DNA of 64,000 bases from positions 62,149 to 126,148 of the forward strand of contig RWJK01001665.1 of NCBI GenBank assembly GCA_004335835.1, given 5' to 3'. How positions within the stretch are numbered: the first letter of the stretch is position 1; each line of letters opens with the position of its first letter. This document shows positions 38,901 through 50,900 of the stretch, piece by piece. Under the pieces are notes generated by a model. It searched no databases. It worked only from the letters and a program-made list of their open reading frames with translations, and was not told where the DNA came from. The DNA comes from Scenedesmus sp. ARA3 (lineage: Eukaryota > Chlorophyta > Chlorophyceae > Sphaeropleales > Scenedesmaceae). Position numbers and translations under genes: made by a program.

Positions 38901-41900
38901 TCTGGACCCTCAAGCGCCAGGTGGGCGGGGAATATGTGTGACATTATGGATTCAGTCACCACACAGACACCACACAGACATTAATTTGTAGTGCCACTCC
39001 TAAATGCGCCAGCAATTTTGGACCCTGCAGCTTGTTGGTTTCTAACCATGCCGTGGCAGCTGACCCTTTGTCTCGTGTGCCGCACTTCACCTTGCTCTGT
39101 ACCCCACGCCCCGCTGTTTGACACCCTCTTATAAACCTTGACATCTTGCTCAACAATAACATCAACCTCAAATCGCTGCAGGGCAAGGTGGTCAAGGACA
39201 AGCGCTACGCGGTGTTCTCGCCCCTGGACGGCCAGCCCTGCGCAGACCACGACCGCGCCAGCGGCGAGGGTGTGGGGCCGCAGGAGTACACGCTGGTCAA
39301 GATGCGCGTGCTGGAGCTCAAGGGTGAGCGCTATGTGTTATTTTGTCCTTGACCTTGTATAACGTTTTATTGACATGTTTGGTTTGAACTGATTTTCTAT
39401 GGAGACGTGGCCTAACAGGGGCGAGCTTGACGTGGCTTTAGGCAAGTAGCTGAGCTGGTGAGGCAGCTGAGGGCGGCGTGTTCCTCATGGCTGCCACGCT
39501 GCGCTTGGAGACTGCACAGCTACTGATTGATGCTGCGGCTGCTGGGTGTCTTAAACCATCTTGCAGGCAAGCTGGCTGAGCTGGGTGAGGCAGCAGAGGG
39601 CGGCGTGTTCCTCATGGCTGCCGCGCTGCGCATGCAGACGGTACAGCTACTGACTGCTGCTGCTGCTGCTGCTGCTGCTTCTGGGTGTCTTACACCATCT
39701 TGCAGGCAAGCTGGCTGAGCTGGGTGAAGCAGCAGAGGGTGGTGTGTTCCTCATGGCTGCCACGCTGCGGCCTGAGACGATGTACAATCATTGAATGCCG
39801 CTGCGGCTGCTGGGTGTCTTACACCATCTTGCAGGCAAGCTGGCTGAGCTGGGCGAGGCAGCAGAGGGAGGTGTGTTCCTCATGGCTGCCACGCTGCGGC
39901 CTGAGACGATGTACAATCATTGAATGCTGCTGCGGCTGCTGGGTGTCTTACACCATCTTGCAGGCAAGCTGGCTGAGCTGGGCGAAGCAGCAGAGGGNNN
40001 NNNNNNNNNNNNNNNNNNNNNNNNNNNNNNNNNNNNNNNNNNNNNNNNNNNNNNNNNNNNNNNNNNNNNNNNNNNNNNNNNNNNNNNNNNNNNNNNNNNN
40101 NNNNNNNNNNNNNNNNNNNNNNNNNNNNNNNNNNNNNNNNNNNNNNNNNNNNNNNNNNNNNNNNNNNNNNNNNNNNNNNNNNNNNNNNNNNNNNNNNNNN
40201 NNNNNNNNNNNNNNNNNNNNNNNNNNNNNNNNNNNNNNNNNNNNNNNNNNNNNNNNNNNNNNNNNNNNNNNNNNNNNNNNNNNNNNNNNNNNNGGCGAAG
40301 CAGCAGAGGGCGGTGTGTTCCTCATGGCTGCCACGCTGCGCCCAGAGACGATGTACGGCCAGACCAACTGCTGGGCACTGCCTGAGGGCAAGTACGGGGC
40401 CTACAAGGGCCTGAATGGCGAAGTGTACGTGATGACGTACCGCAGCGCCCTCAACCTGTCGTACCAGGTGCGTGGTGGTGTGTTGTGTTTGGTGTTTGGC
40501 CCTCTTTGGTGTGCTGTTGGCTGGTGTCTGGTTGTACCTGTACCTGTGATGTGAGTTTTTGTGCAAGCAGAAGCACGCGGGATGTCCGGCATGGTGCCTG
40601 TTGCATTGTCGTGGCGGTCTGCATGGCATTGCAACACAAACAGCATGTGAGCTGGGAGTTGAAAATCATGCAAGCGTATTGACGTGGTCATGCTATCATG
40701 CTTGCTGTACATGGTTTCAGCTGTTTCAGCTATTCTCTGGCCGCTACAAAGCCTGGTGCGCGCCCTTCCCATGGTGCAGCCCCTTACTTCCGCTGCCTAG
40801 ACCAAATCACGCATGCAGCTGCTGCCAGGTCTTTCGGGGCTTGGCAGCTGTTGCGTGTGTGCGGCTGACAACCGGAGTCCAAACCTACGGCAGGTTGCAG
40901 CATCCACTGCAACCAGCCACTATATGGCCGGACCACATCCCCATTCTGTGTGCTCTATTTGGTGTCCCTTCCTGCCACTGCCAGCCGCCCACTTACCTGT
41001 CTGTTGCACTTACGGGGATGTCTGACAGCGCTGCACTCTAGTGCAAAAAAGTGAAACATTTGATGCACCCTCTCTGCAAACACACCGCGACCTTCACAAC
41101 GTGTCAAAACAACTTCCAATTTCGTACGTATTTCTGCAGGAGCGCACGCCCAAGCGTGGGGAGCCGGAGTGCCTGCTGGAGCTGACCGGGCAGGACCTGA
41201 TGGGCCTGCCGCTGACAGCGCCCAACTGCCCGCACGAGCGCATCTACGTGCTGCCGCTGCTGACCATCCTGACCAACAAGGGCACGGGCATCGTGACAAG
41301 CGTGCCCAGCGACAGCCCCGACGACTACACCGCGCTGCTGGTGAGTTTGTGATCTGAAGTTTGACCTTGTTTGACCTATTCAGGAAAGCCGTGCTCATAT
41401 CCACATGTATCGTTGAACATATGTTTTGTACGGGTGCGGAAGGCTGTTCCCTGCCATTGCCACACCTAGCAAGCCGGCCAGGTAGCTGACCACCTCCTAC
41501 ACCAGCGCAGCGCCATCTGGAGGGTGATTTACTGCGGCAGCAGCCTCTGCCCTGCACCACACACACCCAGTCATAACAATAGCACATGACTGATTGCTAC
41601 CAAACACGCTTGAACAACAACAATGCCTGCCTTTACCTGTGCCTGTGCTTGCAGGACCTGAAGAAGAAGCCCAAGCTGCGTGAGAAGTACGGCATCGCTG
41701 ACGAGTGGGTGATGCCCTTCGAGGTGCTGCCCATCATCGACATCCCGGGCTTTGGAGACTGCGCGGCACAGGTGCGACCAAACCCTGTGGTTTAGGGTTT
41801 GGACTAAGGTTTGGGTCAAACACAGCACGGCAGCTGGTTGTGGGGGTTGTGGGGTGATGCCCTACGAGGTGCTGCCCATCACTGACATCCCGGGCTTTGG

Positions 41901-44900
41901 GGACTGCGCGGCACAGGTGCGTCTACAGCTTGTGTTTGTGTGGGTTTCGGGGTGATTTTGAGGCTGGGTTGTAGGGTTTGCGTGAAACAAAGCACGGCAG
42001 TTGGCTTATCAACGTCCCAGGCTTCGGAGACTGCGCGGCACGGGTGCGGCGAAACCCTGCGCTTCAGGGTTTGGACTTGGGGTTTGGGTCAAACACAGCA
42101 CGGCAGCTGATTGTGGGGATTGTGGGGTGATGCCCTTCGAGGTGCTGCCCATCATTGACATCCCGGGCTTTCTAAGACTGCGCGGCACAGGTGCGTTCGA
42201 ATTTTATAGGTTTGGTGTTTTGGGTTGAGGGTTTGTGTTTGGGATCCAGCTGAAACAGCATCATGGCAGTGGCATTATTGACATCCCGGGCTTTGGAGAC
42301 TGCGCGGCACAGGTGCGGCTACAGCTTGTGTTTGTGTTGATTTCAATCTTAGGGCTTGGGTCAAACACAGCACCGCAGTTGGTTCATTGACATCCCGAGC
42401 TTTGGCGACTGAGCGGCACCGGTGCGAGCACAGCTTGGGATTGAGGGTTTTGATATTACGATTCAGATTAGCGCCTAGGTCGAAGACAGCAGGGCGGCGG
42501 CGGCGCGGCACAGGTGCGCGGCACGCGCCCTGAACCACCGCCAGCACAGGCACGACAGTGCATCAGTACATGCTGCTCAACATACTTGCGGCGGGCCGCT
42601 TTCATGCTTGTTGTTCCGGCGGCATCCACTCTCCCAGCTGTCGCCACCCCTAACTCTGATGTTTTTGCTGCTGCCGCTGCTGCTGTTGCTGCTGCTTCTG
42701 CTGCAGGTGGTGTGTGAGCTGCTCAAGGTGCAGAGCCAGAACGACACAGCAAAGCTGGCAGAGGCCAAGGGCATGGTCTACCTCAAGGTGAGCTTCGGAG
42801 GGTTCCTCACAACCCACGTCTCTCCAGTCGAGGCATCAGCAACCTCTGCTTGCTGTTGATGCGTCATTATGCACCCTTTCAAAGGGCAAGGCCAAGCTAT
42901 CAGATAGGCACAAGCATTATTTCGAGGCCCACGTAGGCGGGCACGTGTGCATCTGGCTCCCTAGCCTGTAGTTTGCAAGCCTGTAACAGCTGCAGCGCAT
43001 TAAGCCGGCGCGCCAGCCTGCCCCCTGGTCGGCGCGTGACTTGCGCCTGCACACAGCACAGCCTCATACCAAGGCGCGCATGCACTGCCTGTTGCGGTCC
43101 GCGCCACTTTGAGGGGGCCACACGCTCACACAGATACGGCTTCAGCAGTAGCAGCGCCCTGCTTGCTTGGCTGTTGCAGCTTCAAAGCCGCAGGTGCCTG
43201 CGCTGTTGCGTGCAGCAGCCTATGCTGCGTGTTGCTGTGTGAATCAGATGGCTTGCTGGCTGTGGCGAGTAAGCTCTTTACACACAGCGCTGATGCTTGC
43301 TGGCTGGGTACGCTGCACTGACACAGTGTCTGTGTGGTAATCAGTTGAACAGATCTGCAGCTACCCCAGCCTGCCTGTCAGTGCGCTTGGCACCTGCTCG
43401 CGCTGTCTTGCAGGGAGCTCTTACACGAAATAAATCACTATCCATTTGTCACTGTCATGTACCACTACATGCCACTGTCACGATCGCTGCTTGCACCCAC
43501 ATGCAGCTGCTGTCATGACTCGTCGCTGCAGCACATGAAGCATGCACATGAAGCATGTTCATGGAGCATGCATAGCGCATGGCAACCTCAAGCAGGTGCA
43601 TCCAGCTGCTCTCTTGTGTACCTGCATATATATATACTTTACTGCTGATAGTACTCTGCACACACTATTTTGCACAGCATGCATAGCATGCACAGCATGA
43701 CCCCAGCGCAGCCAATTAAGCCGGCGCGCCAGCCTACCCCGTGGTCGGCGCGTGACTATGGTTCTGCGCATAGCACCCCCCAGTGGCACTTGTCTGGCTG
43801 GGCTGGCCCCTGCACTGCCAGCCTTGCCCTGTATGCGCCACACATCACACGACACAGCAGCTCATTTCAAGCATAGCAGTTTCAGCCAGACGGCACTGCC
43901 CAATGCTTGCCGAGGAGTTCTGCACTCTGTACACTCTTGGCGCCTCTCACCATATCCCAACACATCTGTGCTTTCCGATGGCACGAGGGTGTTCCCTGCA
44001 CACAACCGCGCCGTGTGTGTCCTCTCAATCCCGCATCAACCCACGCCAAGCCCTCAACCTTTCTTATTTCATTTGCTGCAGGGCTTCACTGATGGTGTGA
44101 TGAAGGTGGGCCCCTATGCGGGGCGCAAGGTCAGCGAGGTGAAGCCCATCATCAAGGAAGCAATGATGGCAGACGGCCACGCACTGCCATACAGCGAGCC
44201 TGAGAAGATGGTGAGCATCCTGTCAAAGGGCTATCATGTTGCAATTCAACAGTGTTAGTGACTGTTATCGCATACTGGTGTGGCAGCAGCAGCATTGAAG
44301 GGGCCATGCTGGCAGACGGCCACGCACTGCCATATAGCGAGAAGATGGTGAGGCCCTGCTGTCCTATGGATAGTTGCTATGGTTAGATGTGGCCAATCAC
44401 TACATTTTGATCTGCAGCAGCACCAGCGTGCGCTGGCCGAGAAATGTGCTGCTGAAAGTTTTGCTGGTGGTGCCTGCATTGTTACGCTAGCAGTTTGTGC
44501 ATGAACACTGTGCGATCTCTGCTCACGCGCATGCCGTATGGTGCCTGTTGGCTATCTGCAGGTCATGCCGCGCAGCGGCTGCGAGTGCGTGGTGGCGCTG
44601 AGTGACCAGTGGTACCCCTGTCAACACGTTGTAACAACCTACCCACACGCATGCCGCATGCCTTCCATTTTTTTGTGTTTCACAGGTCATGTCCCGCAGC
44701 GGTGACGAGTGCGTGGTGGCGCTGACTGACCAGTTGTACCTCTTGTCATGCACACCGTTGGACAATCTGCTCATACGCGTGCCGCATGCCTTACATTTTT
44801 TGTGTTTCACAGGTCATGTCCCCCAGCGATGACGAGTGCGTGGTGGCGCTGACTGACCAGTGGTACCCTTGATGATGCACGATGTTGGACAACCTGTGAA

Positions 44901-47900
44901 GAGTGCGTGGTGGCGCTGACCGACCAGTGGCACCCCTGATGATGCACACTGCAGGACAACCTGCTCATACACGTGCCACATGCCTTCTTTACTGCACACT
45001 GCTGAACAAACTACTCATACGCGTGCCGCATGCCTTCTTTGTTTGTGTTTTCACAGGTCATGTCTCGCAGCGGTGACGAGTGCGTGGTGGCGCTGACCGA
45101 CCAGTGGTACCCCTTCCACGTACTCCCTGCAAGCTACTCACACACGTACTGAATCGCATGCATTGCTGCAGGTCATGTCCCGCAGCGGTGACGAGTGCGT
45201 GGTGGCGCTGACCGACCAGTGGTACCTGGTGTACGGCGAGGCTGCGTGGCAGGCCGCCACGCTTGCGGCGCTGGAGGCCATGGAGTGCTACAGCGAGGAG
45301 GCCAAGAATGGCTTCAGGCACTGCCTCGGTGAGCATAATGAGCAATATAATGTTATTACTTGTTCCTTTTTTGTTTGAAACTTAAAGCAGCGCCGCCAGC
45401 GTGGCGCTGGAGGCCATGGAGTGCTACAGCGAGGAGGCCAAGAACGGCTTCAGGCACTGCCTCGGTGGGCAGAATGAGCAACATAACATTATTTTTATGT
45501 TAATTTGGTTGCTTGAAGAATCAAACCAGAATGATGACAGAACAGGGTAAATGTATACAGTATTCCTTGTGGTATACTCAGGGGAAGTATATGGACATAC
45601 ATGGTGCTGCAGACTGCTGGCTGCATCAGGCTGTGCAGCATGTTGGGTGTGAGCAGACAAGCACTTCGTGTAAGGTGGCCGCTGCGTGTGCAGTGCGCGG
45701 CTGTCTAAGGGTTTGTGCGAGAGCGCGTGGCTGATCTTAACGGCTGCTGGCTACGGCAGCAGTGCACCGATCCTTCGCACTGCTGTGCTGCATGATGCCT
45801 GCAGCAACCTGTCGGCCCCACATTGCCACAGTGTGACATGTTTCAAGCATGTTGAAAGAATCTTGATGGTTGTGAATGGCCGTAGCTGGGGGGAAGGCGG
45901 CGTCAACTGGTCCAACGCGGGGTTTTGCTTGAAAGCTGCGCATGACCAGTTGGCGCTGCCTTCCCTCTGCACGCATGCTCCCATCTCTTGTGCACGTTGA
46001 GCATAAGGTTTGTGCACGTCTACTGCCATCCTTGCTGCCCCCAGCTGACTCACCCACTGCCTTACTCGCATGCGCCCGAAGGCTGGCTGCTGCAGTGGGC
46101 GTGCAGCTGTGGTCCCCATCCCTTCCCCCACTCTACACGTGATGCCTGTCTTCATATGTGTATATATATATCCATCCAATTTTCTCAATTGCCCGCAGGC
46201 TGACTGCAGCAGTGGGCGTGCAGCCGCAGCTGTGGTCCTCAGCCCTTCCCTTAATCTAAACGCGATGCCTGTCCTCATACAAGTATAAGTTAGATCCTGT
46301 TCCATGTGGCCTGCAGGCTGGCTGCAGCAGTGGGCGTGCAGCCGCAGCTTTGGCCTGGGCACGCGGCTGCCCTGGGACGAGCAGTACCTCATCGAGTCCC
46401 TGAGCGACTCCACCATCTACATGGCATACTACACCGTGGCACACTACCTGCAGGTGGGAGGGGCGGGCTTTACATTGATTACTTCAGTGTCACCTTCTAT
46501 TGTGCCCCTGTGTGTCTTGGTGCTCCACCATCTACATGGCATGCTACACCGTGGCACATCACCTGCAGGTAAGTGGGGTGATGGCAGTGTACAAAACTGG
46601 TGTTCTTGCATGCCAAGTCTTACACTATGCCAGAGAGCACGCCTTCTGTGGTGATGTGCTGTATCAACCCGCGAGGAGCAAGAGGGGCACTTTTGAGGAC
46701 ACCGGCAAAAGCACTGTGCATGCTTGCTTGAAAGCCACTGCCCTGCATATGATGCACAATCCTGCAGCGCATTAAGCCGGCGCGCCAGCCTGCCCCCTGG
46801 TCGGCGCGTGACTAGCGCCTGCACACAACACGGCCTTTTACCAAGGCGCGCATGCACTGCCTGTTGCGGTCCGCGCCACTTTGAGGGGGCCACATGCTCA
46901 CAGCAAACATACAAATCCACACCCGCCTGCACGCCCTGCAACCCCAGCAGTGCTTGACTCGTTCTGTGTGGTGCTTGTTTGGCACCAGCTTTGGCTCTCG
47001 CCAGCAATGTTTCATTGCAGCAAGTCCTCTGTAATGTCAACAGCATGCATGCTGACACCCTTGTATCCGCTGCTGCCGCCGCCGCTGCTGCTGCTGCTGC
47101 TGCTGCTGCTGCGCTTTCATGGTGCTGACCACCACACAGAATGGCGACATGTAAGGCCAGAGCATTGTAACAAGTCTGGTGCATCACGGGTGCCGTGATC
47201 GTGCAGCAACACAGCACGCATGCTGACAGCCCTGCTCCCTGCCCCTGCTCTGTACATTGCACTCCGCCACGTAACAGAATGGCGACATGTACGGCCAGAG
47301 CATCGGAGAAATTAAGCCGGAGCACCTCACCAACGAGGTGTGGGACTACCTCTTCCTGCAGGGGTGAGCGATATGTAACAATGTAACACTTTTTGAACCC
47401 TGCTGTTTAGGGAAGTTATGGGATTGTTACACTGATACGTTTCTGGGTGTGTGCACAACTGTGGCTGCCTGCCGGGCGGGCGGCACTGCAGGCTGCCACC
47501 TCGCTGCCAAGCATTGGCTTGCGTACATCCGTCTTCTTGGCTTCGCCTTTGACCCGTTCGTCTGCATCCCAACCTGTGTGCAGGCTATACCCGCCTGACT
47601 GTGCCATCTCCGAGGACACTCTGCGCAAGATGCGCGCTGAGTTTGAGTTCTGGTACCCCTTCGACCTGCGCGTGTCAGGTGCGCAGAGGGGATAAGGCAC
47701 AGGCACAACAGGCACTCTCATCCATCCTCTCAATGGTGGCAATGTTCAGTACACTGCCTGCATGTTGGAGTTCTGGTACCCCTTCGACCTGCGCGTGTCA
47801 GGTGCGCAGAGGGGACAAGGCACAAGCAAAAAAGGCAGTCACATACATTGTTTGTTGGAGGACGACTTGGAACCACCTCACCTTTTCATAAACAACTGCT

Positions 47901-47921
47901 GCATGCAACGTATGACAAACC

Positions 47922-47966
<45 letters not shown>

Positions 47967-50900
47967 ACCCCTGCAGGCAAGGACCTGATCCAGAACCACC
48001 TCACCTTCTCTCTGTACAACCACACCGCCATCTGGCCAGGCGGCGAGAACAACCCCAAAGGCTTCCGCTGCAACGGCCACCTGCTGCTCAACAGCGAGAA
48101 GATGAGCAAGAGCACCGGCAACTTCAAGACGCTTTCAGAGGTGCGGATGTGTTGATATGTTTGCGGGCGTGTGGTGGTAGATGCTGCTGCTTTCGTGCTG
48201 CGGCTGCTGTTTTGCAGCGCTGACGGCAGCTACGGTCTGGCGTGTGTAATTGTTGCAGTGCGGTTTCAGCGTGTTGACCTCTATACAGCTGTACACCATC
48301 GTAATCAAGCCCATTGTGCATGGTTGCCTGCCTGCCTGCTTCGTGCTTTGCGGTCGCGGTGTATAGCGCAGATGCGATGCGGATCGACGCTGGCTGACGC
48401 TGGTGACGGCATGCCTCTTGCATCGTCTACACAAATGCGCACTCAACACTCGCACACTCACACAATGTTGTGCCTGCTCGCCTGCCTTCAAATGTATCGG
48501 CTCAGGCCATTGCCGAGTACAGCGCAGATGCGATGCGCTGGGCACTGGCTGACGCTGGTGACGGCATGGACGATGCCAACTTTGAGACGTCCACCGCCAA
48601 CGCAGCCATTCTGAGGGTGACCAAGGAGCTGGCCTGGATGGAGGAGATGCTGGGGCCTGAGGCGGGTGCGTGGTTTAGTTGTTCTTGATGATTATTGCCA
48701 GGGGCATGCCCACACAGCAGCTGCACAGCATCGCTGGCCTGCCCAGGCTGATGACTTGGACATCATACAGTGTGTGCCAGCATTGGGCCGGCACACACAC
48801 ATCACTTGCAGCTGTGGGTGCCATACTTGCTGGGTTTGGCACACATGCGGTATGTCTGGGTTTGGCTGTTGGCATGGCAACTGTGGCGGACCAGGATGCT
48901 GGCCTCGATGGAGAAGATGCTTGGGCCTGAGGCAGGTGCGTGGCTCAGGTGTTTCTGATGACGACTTGGTGTGTGTCATGTGTGCTTGTTGGCTGTATGT
49001 GCATGCCATGTTGCTTATGCATGTCACAGCTCTCGCTGTCTTGGTCTTTGGCTGCGCTATGTCATTTGGTTGTTGTTTTTGTCGCTGCTTGCATCGAGCT
49101 CTGCAAAAAGGGCGCTCTTTTGAACTCAAAACTCACCCTGTCTTGCTGCCTTCCTCTGCTGTGCTGCGTTGCGTGCATGCAACCATCCAGGCCTGCGCGA
49201 TGGTCCCCCCGCCACCATGCACGACCGCGTGTTTGAGAACGAGCTCAACATCGCGGTCTTCAGGTCAAAGGAGGCATACGACAAGCTGCTGTTCAGGGAG
49301 GCCCTCAAGTGTGCGGGCTATGACCTGGGCAACGCACGCGACGTGTACAGGTGCGGCATTTTGTTGTTATTTGCAGCACGGGCCAGAGCATGTGTGTGAG
49401 GGCGCGTGTGTGCCGAGTTTCGACACTGCCTTTGGCCAACGAAGATCAGCTCAAACAAGCAGCTTTGCAGGTTTAGGTTCAACAATGAGTGGGCTTGTGT
49501 GTCATTTCTTAAAGCGCCGCCGCCGCGTGTGCAGAGGTGCAACCCACTGTGTGCACCCCCTGCCGCCGATTCTGCTGTCTGCCTGTACATCCTGAAGACA
49601 CCTATTTGACCCCTCTTCCTTTCTGTTTTGTCTGCCTGGCCAGAGGTTTGCGTGCGGCCCCGAGGGCATGAACCGCGGCCTGACGCTGCGCTACATAAAA
49701 CTATCCTGCCTGCACTGCTTCACACGCCTTCGCTGCTTGCTTGTCTGCTTGCTCTTAAACAGGTTTGCGTCCGGCCCAGAGGGCATGAACCGCGGCCTAG
49801 TGCTGCACCACATGCAGCTGTCCTGCCTGCACTGCTTCACACGCCTCGGCTGTTTGTCTGCCTGCTGTTCAACAGGTTTGCGTGCGGCCCAGAAGGCATG
49901 AACCGCGGCCTAACGCTGCGCTACATGCAGCTGTCCTGCCTGCACTGCTTCACACGCCTCTGCTGCTCGTCTGCCTGCTGTTCAACAGGTTTGCGTGCGG
50001 CCCAGAGGGCATGAACCGCGGCCTAGCACTGCGCTATATGGAGCTGTCCTGCCTGCTGCTGGCCCCCATCACGCCGCACACCAGCGAGCACGTGTGGAGC
50101 GTGCTGCTGACGCGGCAGGGCAGCGTGCTGCGCGCGGGGTGGCCCACAGCAGCAGAGCCGGACTTCATCATGCAGCGGGCAGCGCAGTACATTGAGGGTG
50201 AGTGTATTCCCAAGCCTCTGCGCTTTCAATGCTGGTGTCCTGTTCATAGGTATGTGTGTTAGTCCTTGGAGATTTGTGTTTGGAGGAGGAGTTGGAGTCA
50301 GAGAATGAAGGCACTCGCCATGCGATGGTTGACTGTCGTGGTCGGTCAGACAGCGCATCTGTAAGTGCCCGCCTGCACCTGTCCACGTCCACCCACTTAC
50401 CGTACACAGTTGCAGCGTCAACATTGTAAAACAACTTCTTCCGGTGCTTTCAGAAAGTTCTTTTCTTTCAGTCTCACTCCATCATCTGCACCTGCCGCAG
50501 ACATGATCCCCTCCATGCGCAAGCTCATTGCCAAGGCTGAGGCGCCGCCCAAGAAGAAGAAGGCAGACGAGCCGCCGCCACCCAAGATCACACACGGGCA
50601 GGTGTGGGTCAGCGAGCGCTTCGTGGGTTGGCAGGAAGCCGTGCTGCACGCGCTGCAGGTGAGGCATGTTATAACATGTTACATGCGTCATATGTGTTAC
50701 TTCCTTGTGTTTGTGTTATGTGTGTTACGTCCTGTCCGTTGTGCTGACGCACTGCAGGTGAGAGACGGCCATGTGAAGGTGGGTATGGTCTCCACTTGCA
50801 GTACGGTTTCCTCTCGCACGCTGTACGCCCCATCTATGTCGCTGTGTTATTTGTGTCCGCAAGTGCTGCAGCAGAAATCAGGTCCGTGCATGCGCCGTGC

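Noticed and set aside
39685..40629. Long open frames spanning the Ns
   Set aside because: They stay open only because the gap has no stop codons.
41785..41803. Interstitial telomere-like sequence (tttagggtttgg)
   Set aside because: Only about one and a half units, and it belongs to the spacer of the exon 11 edge array.
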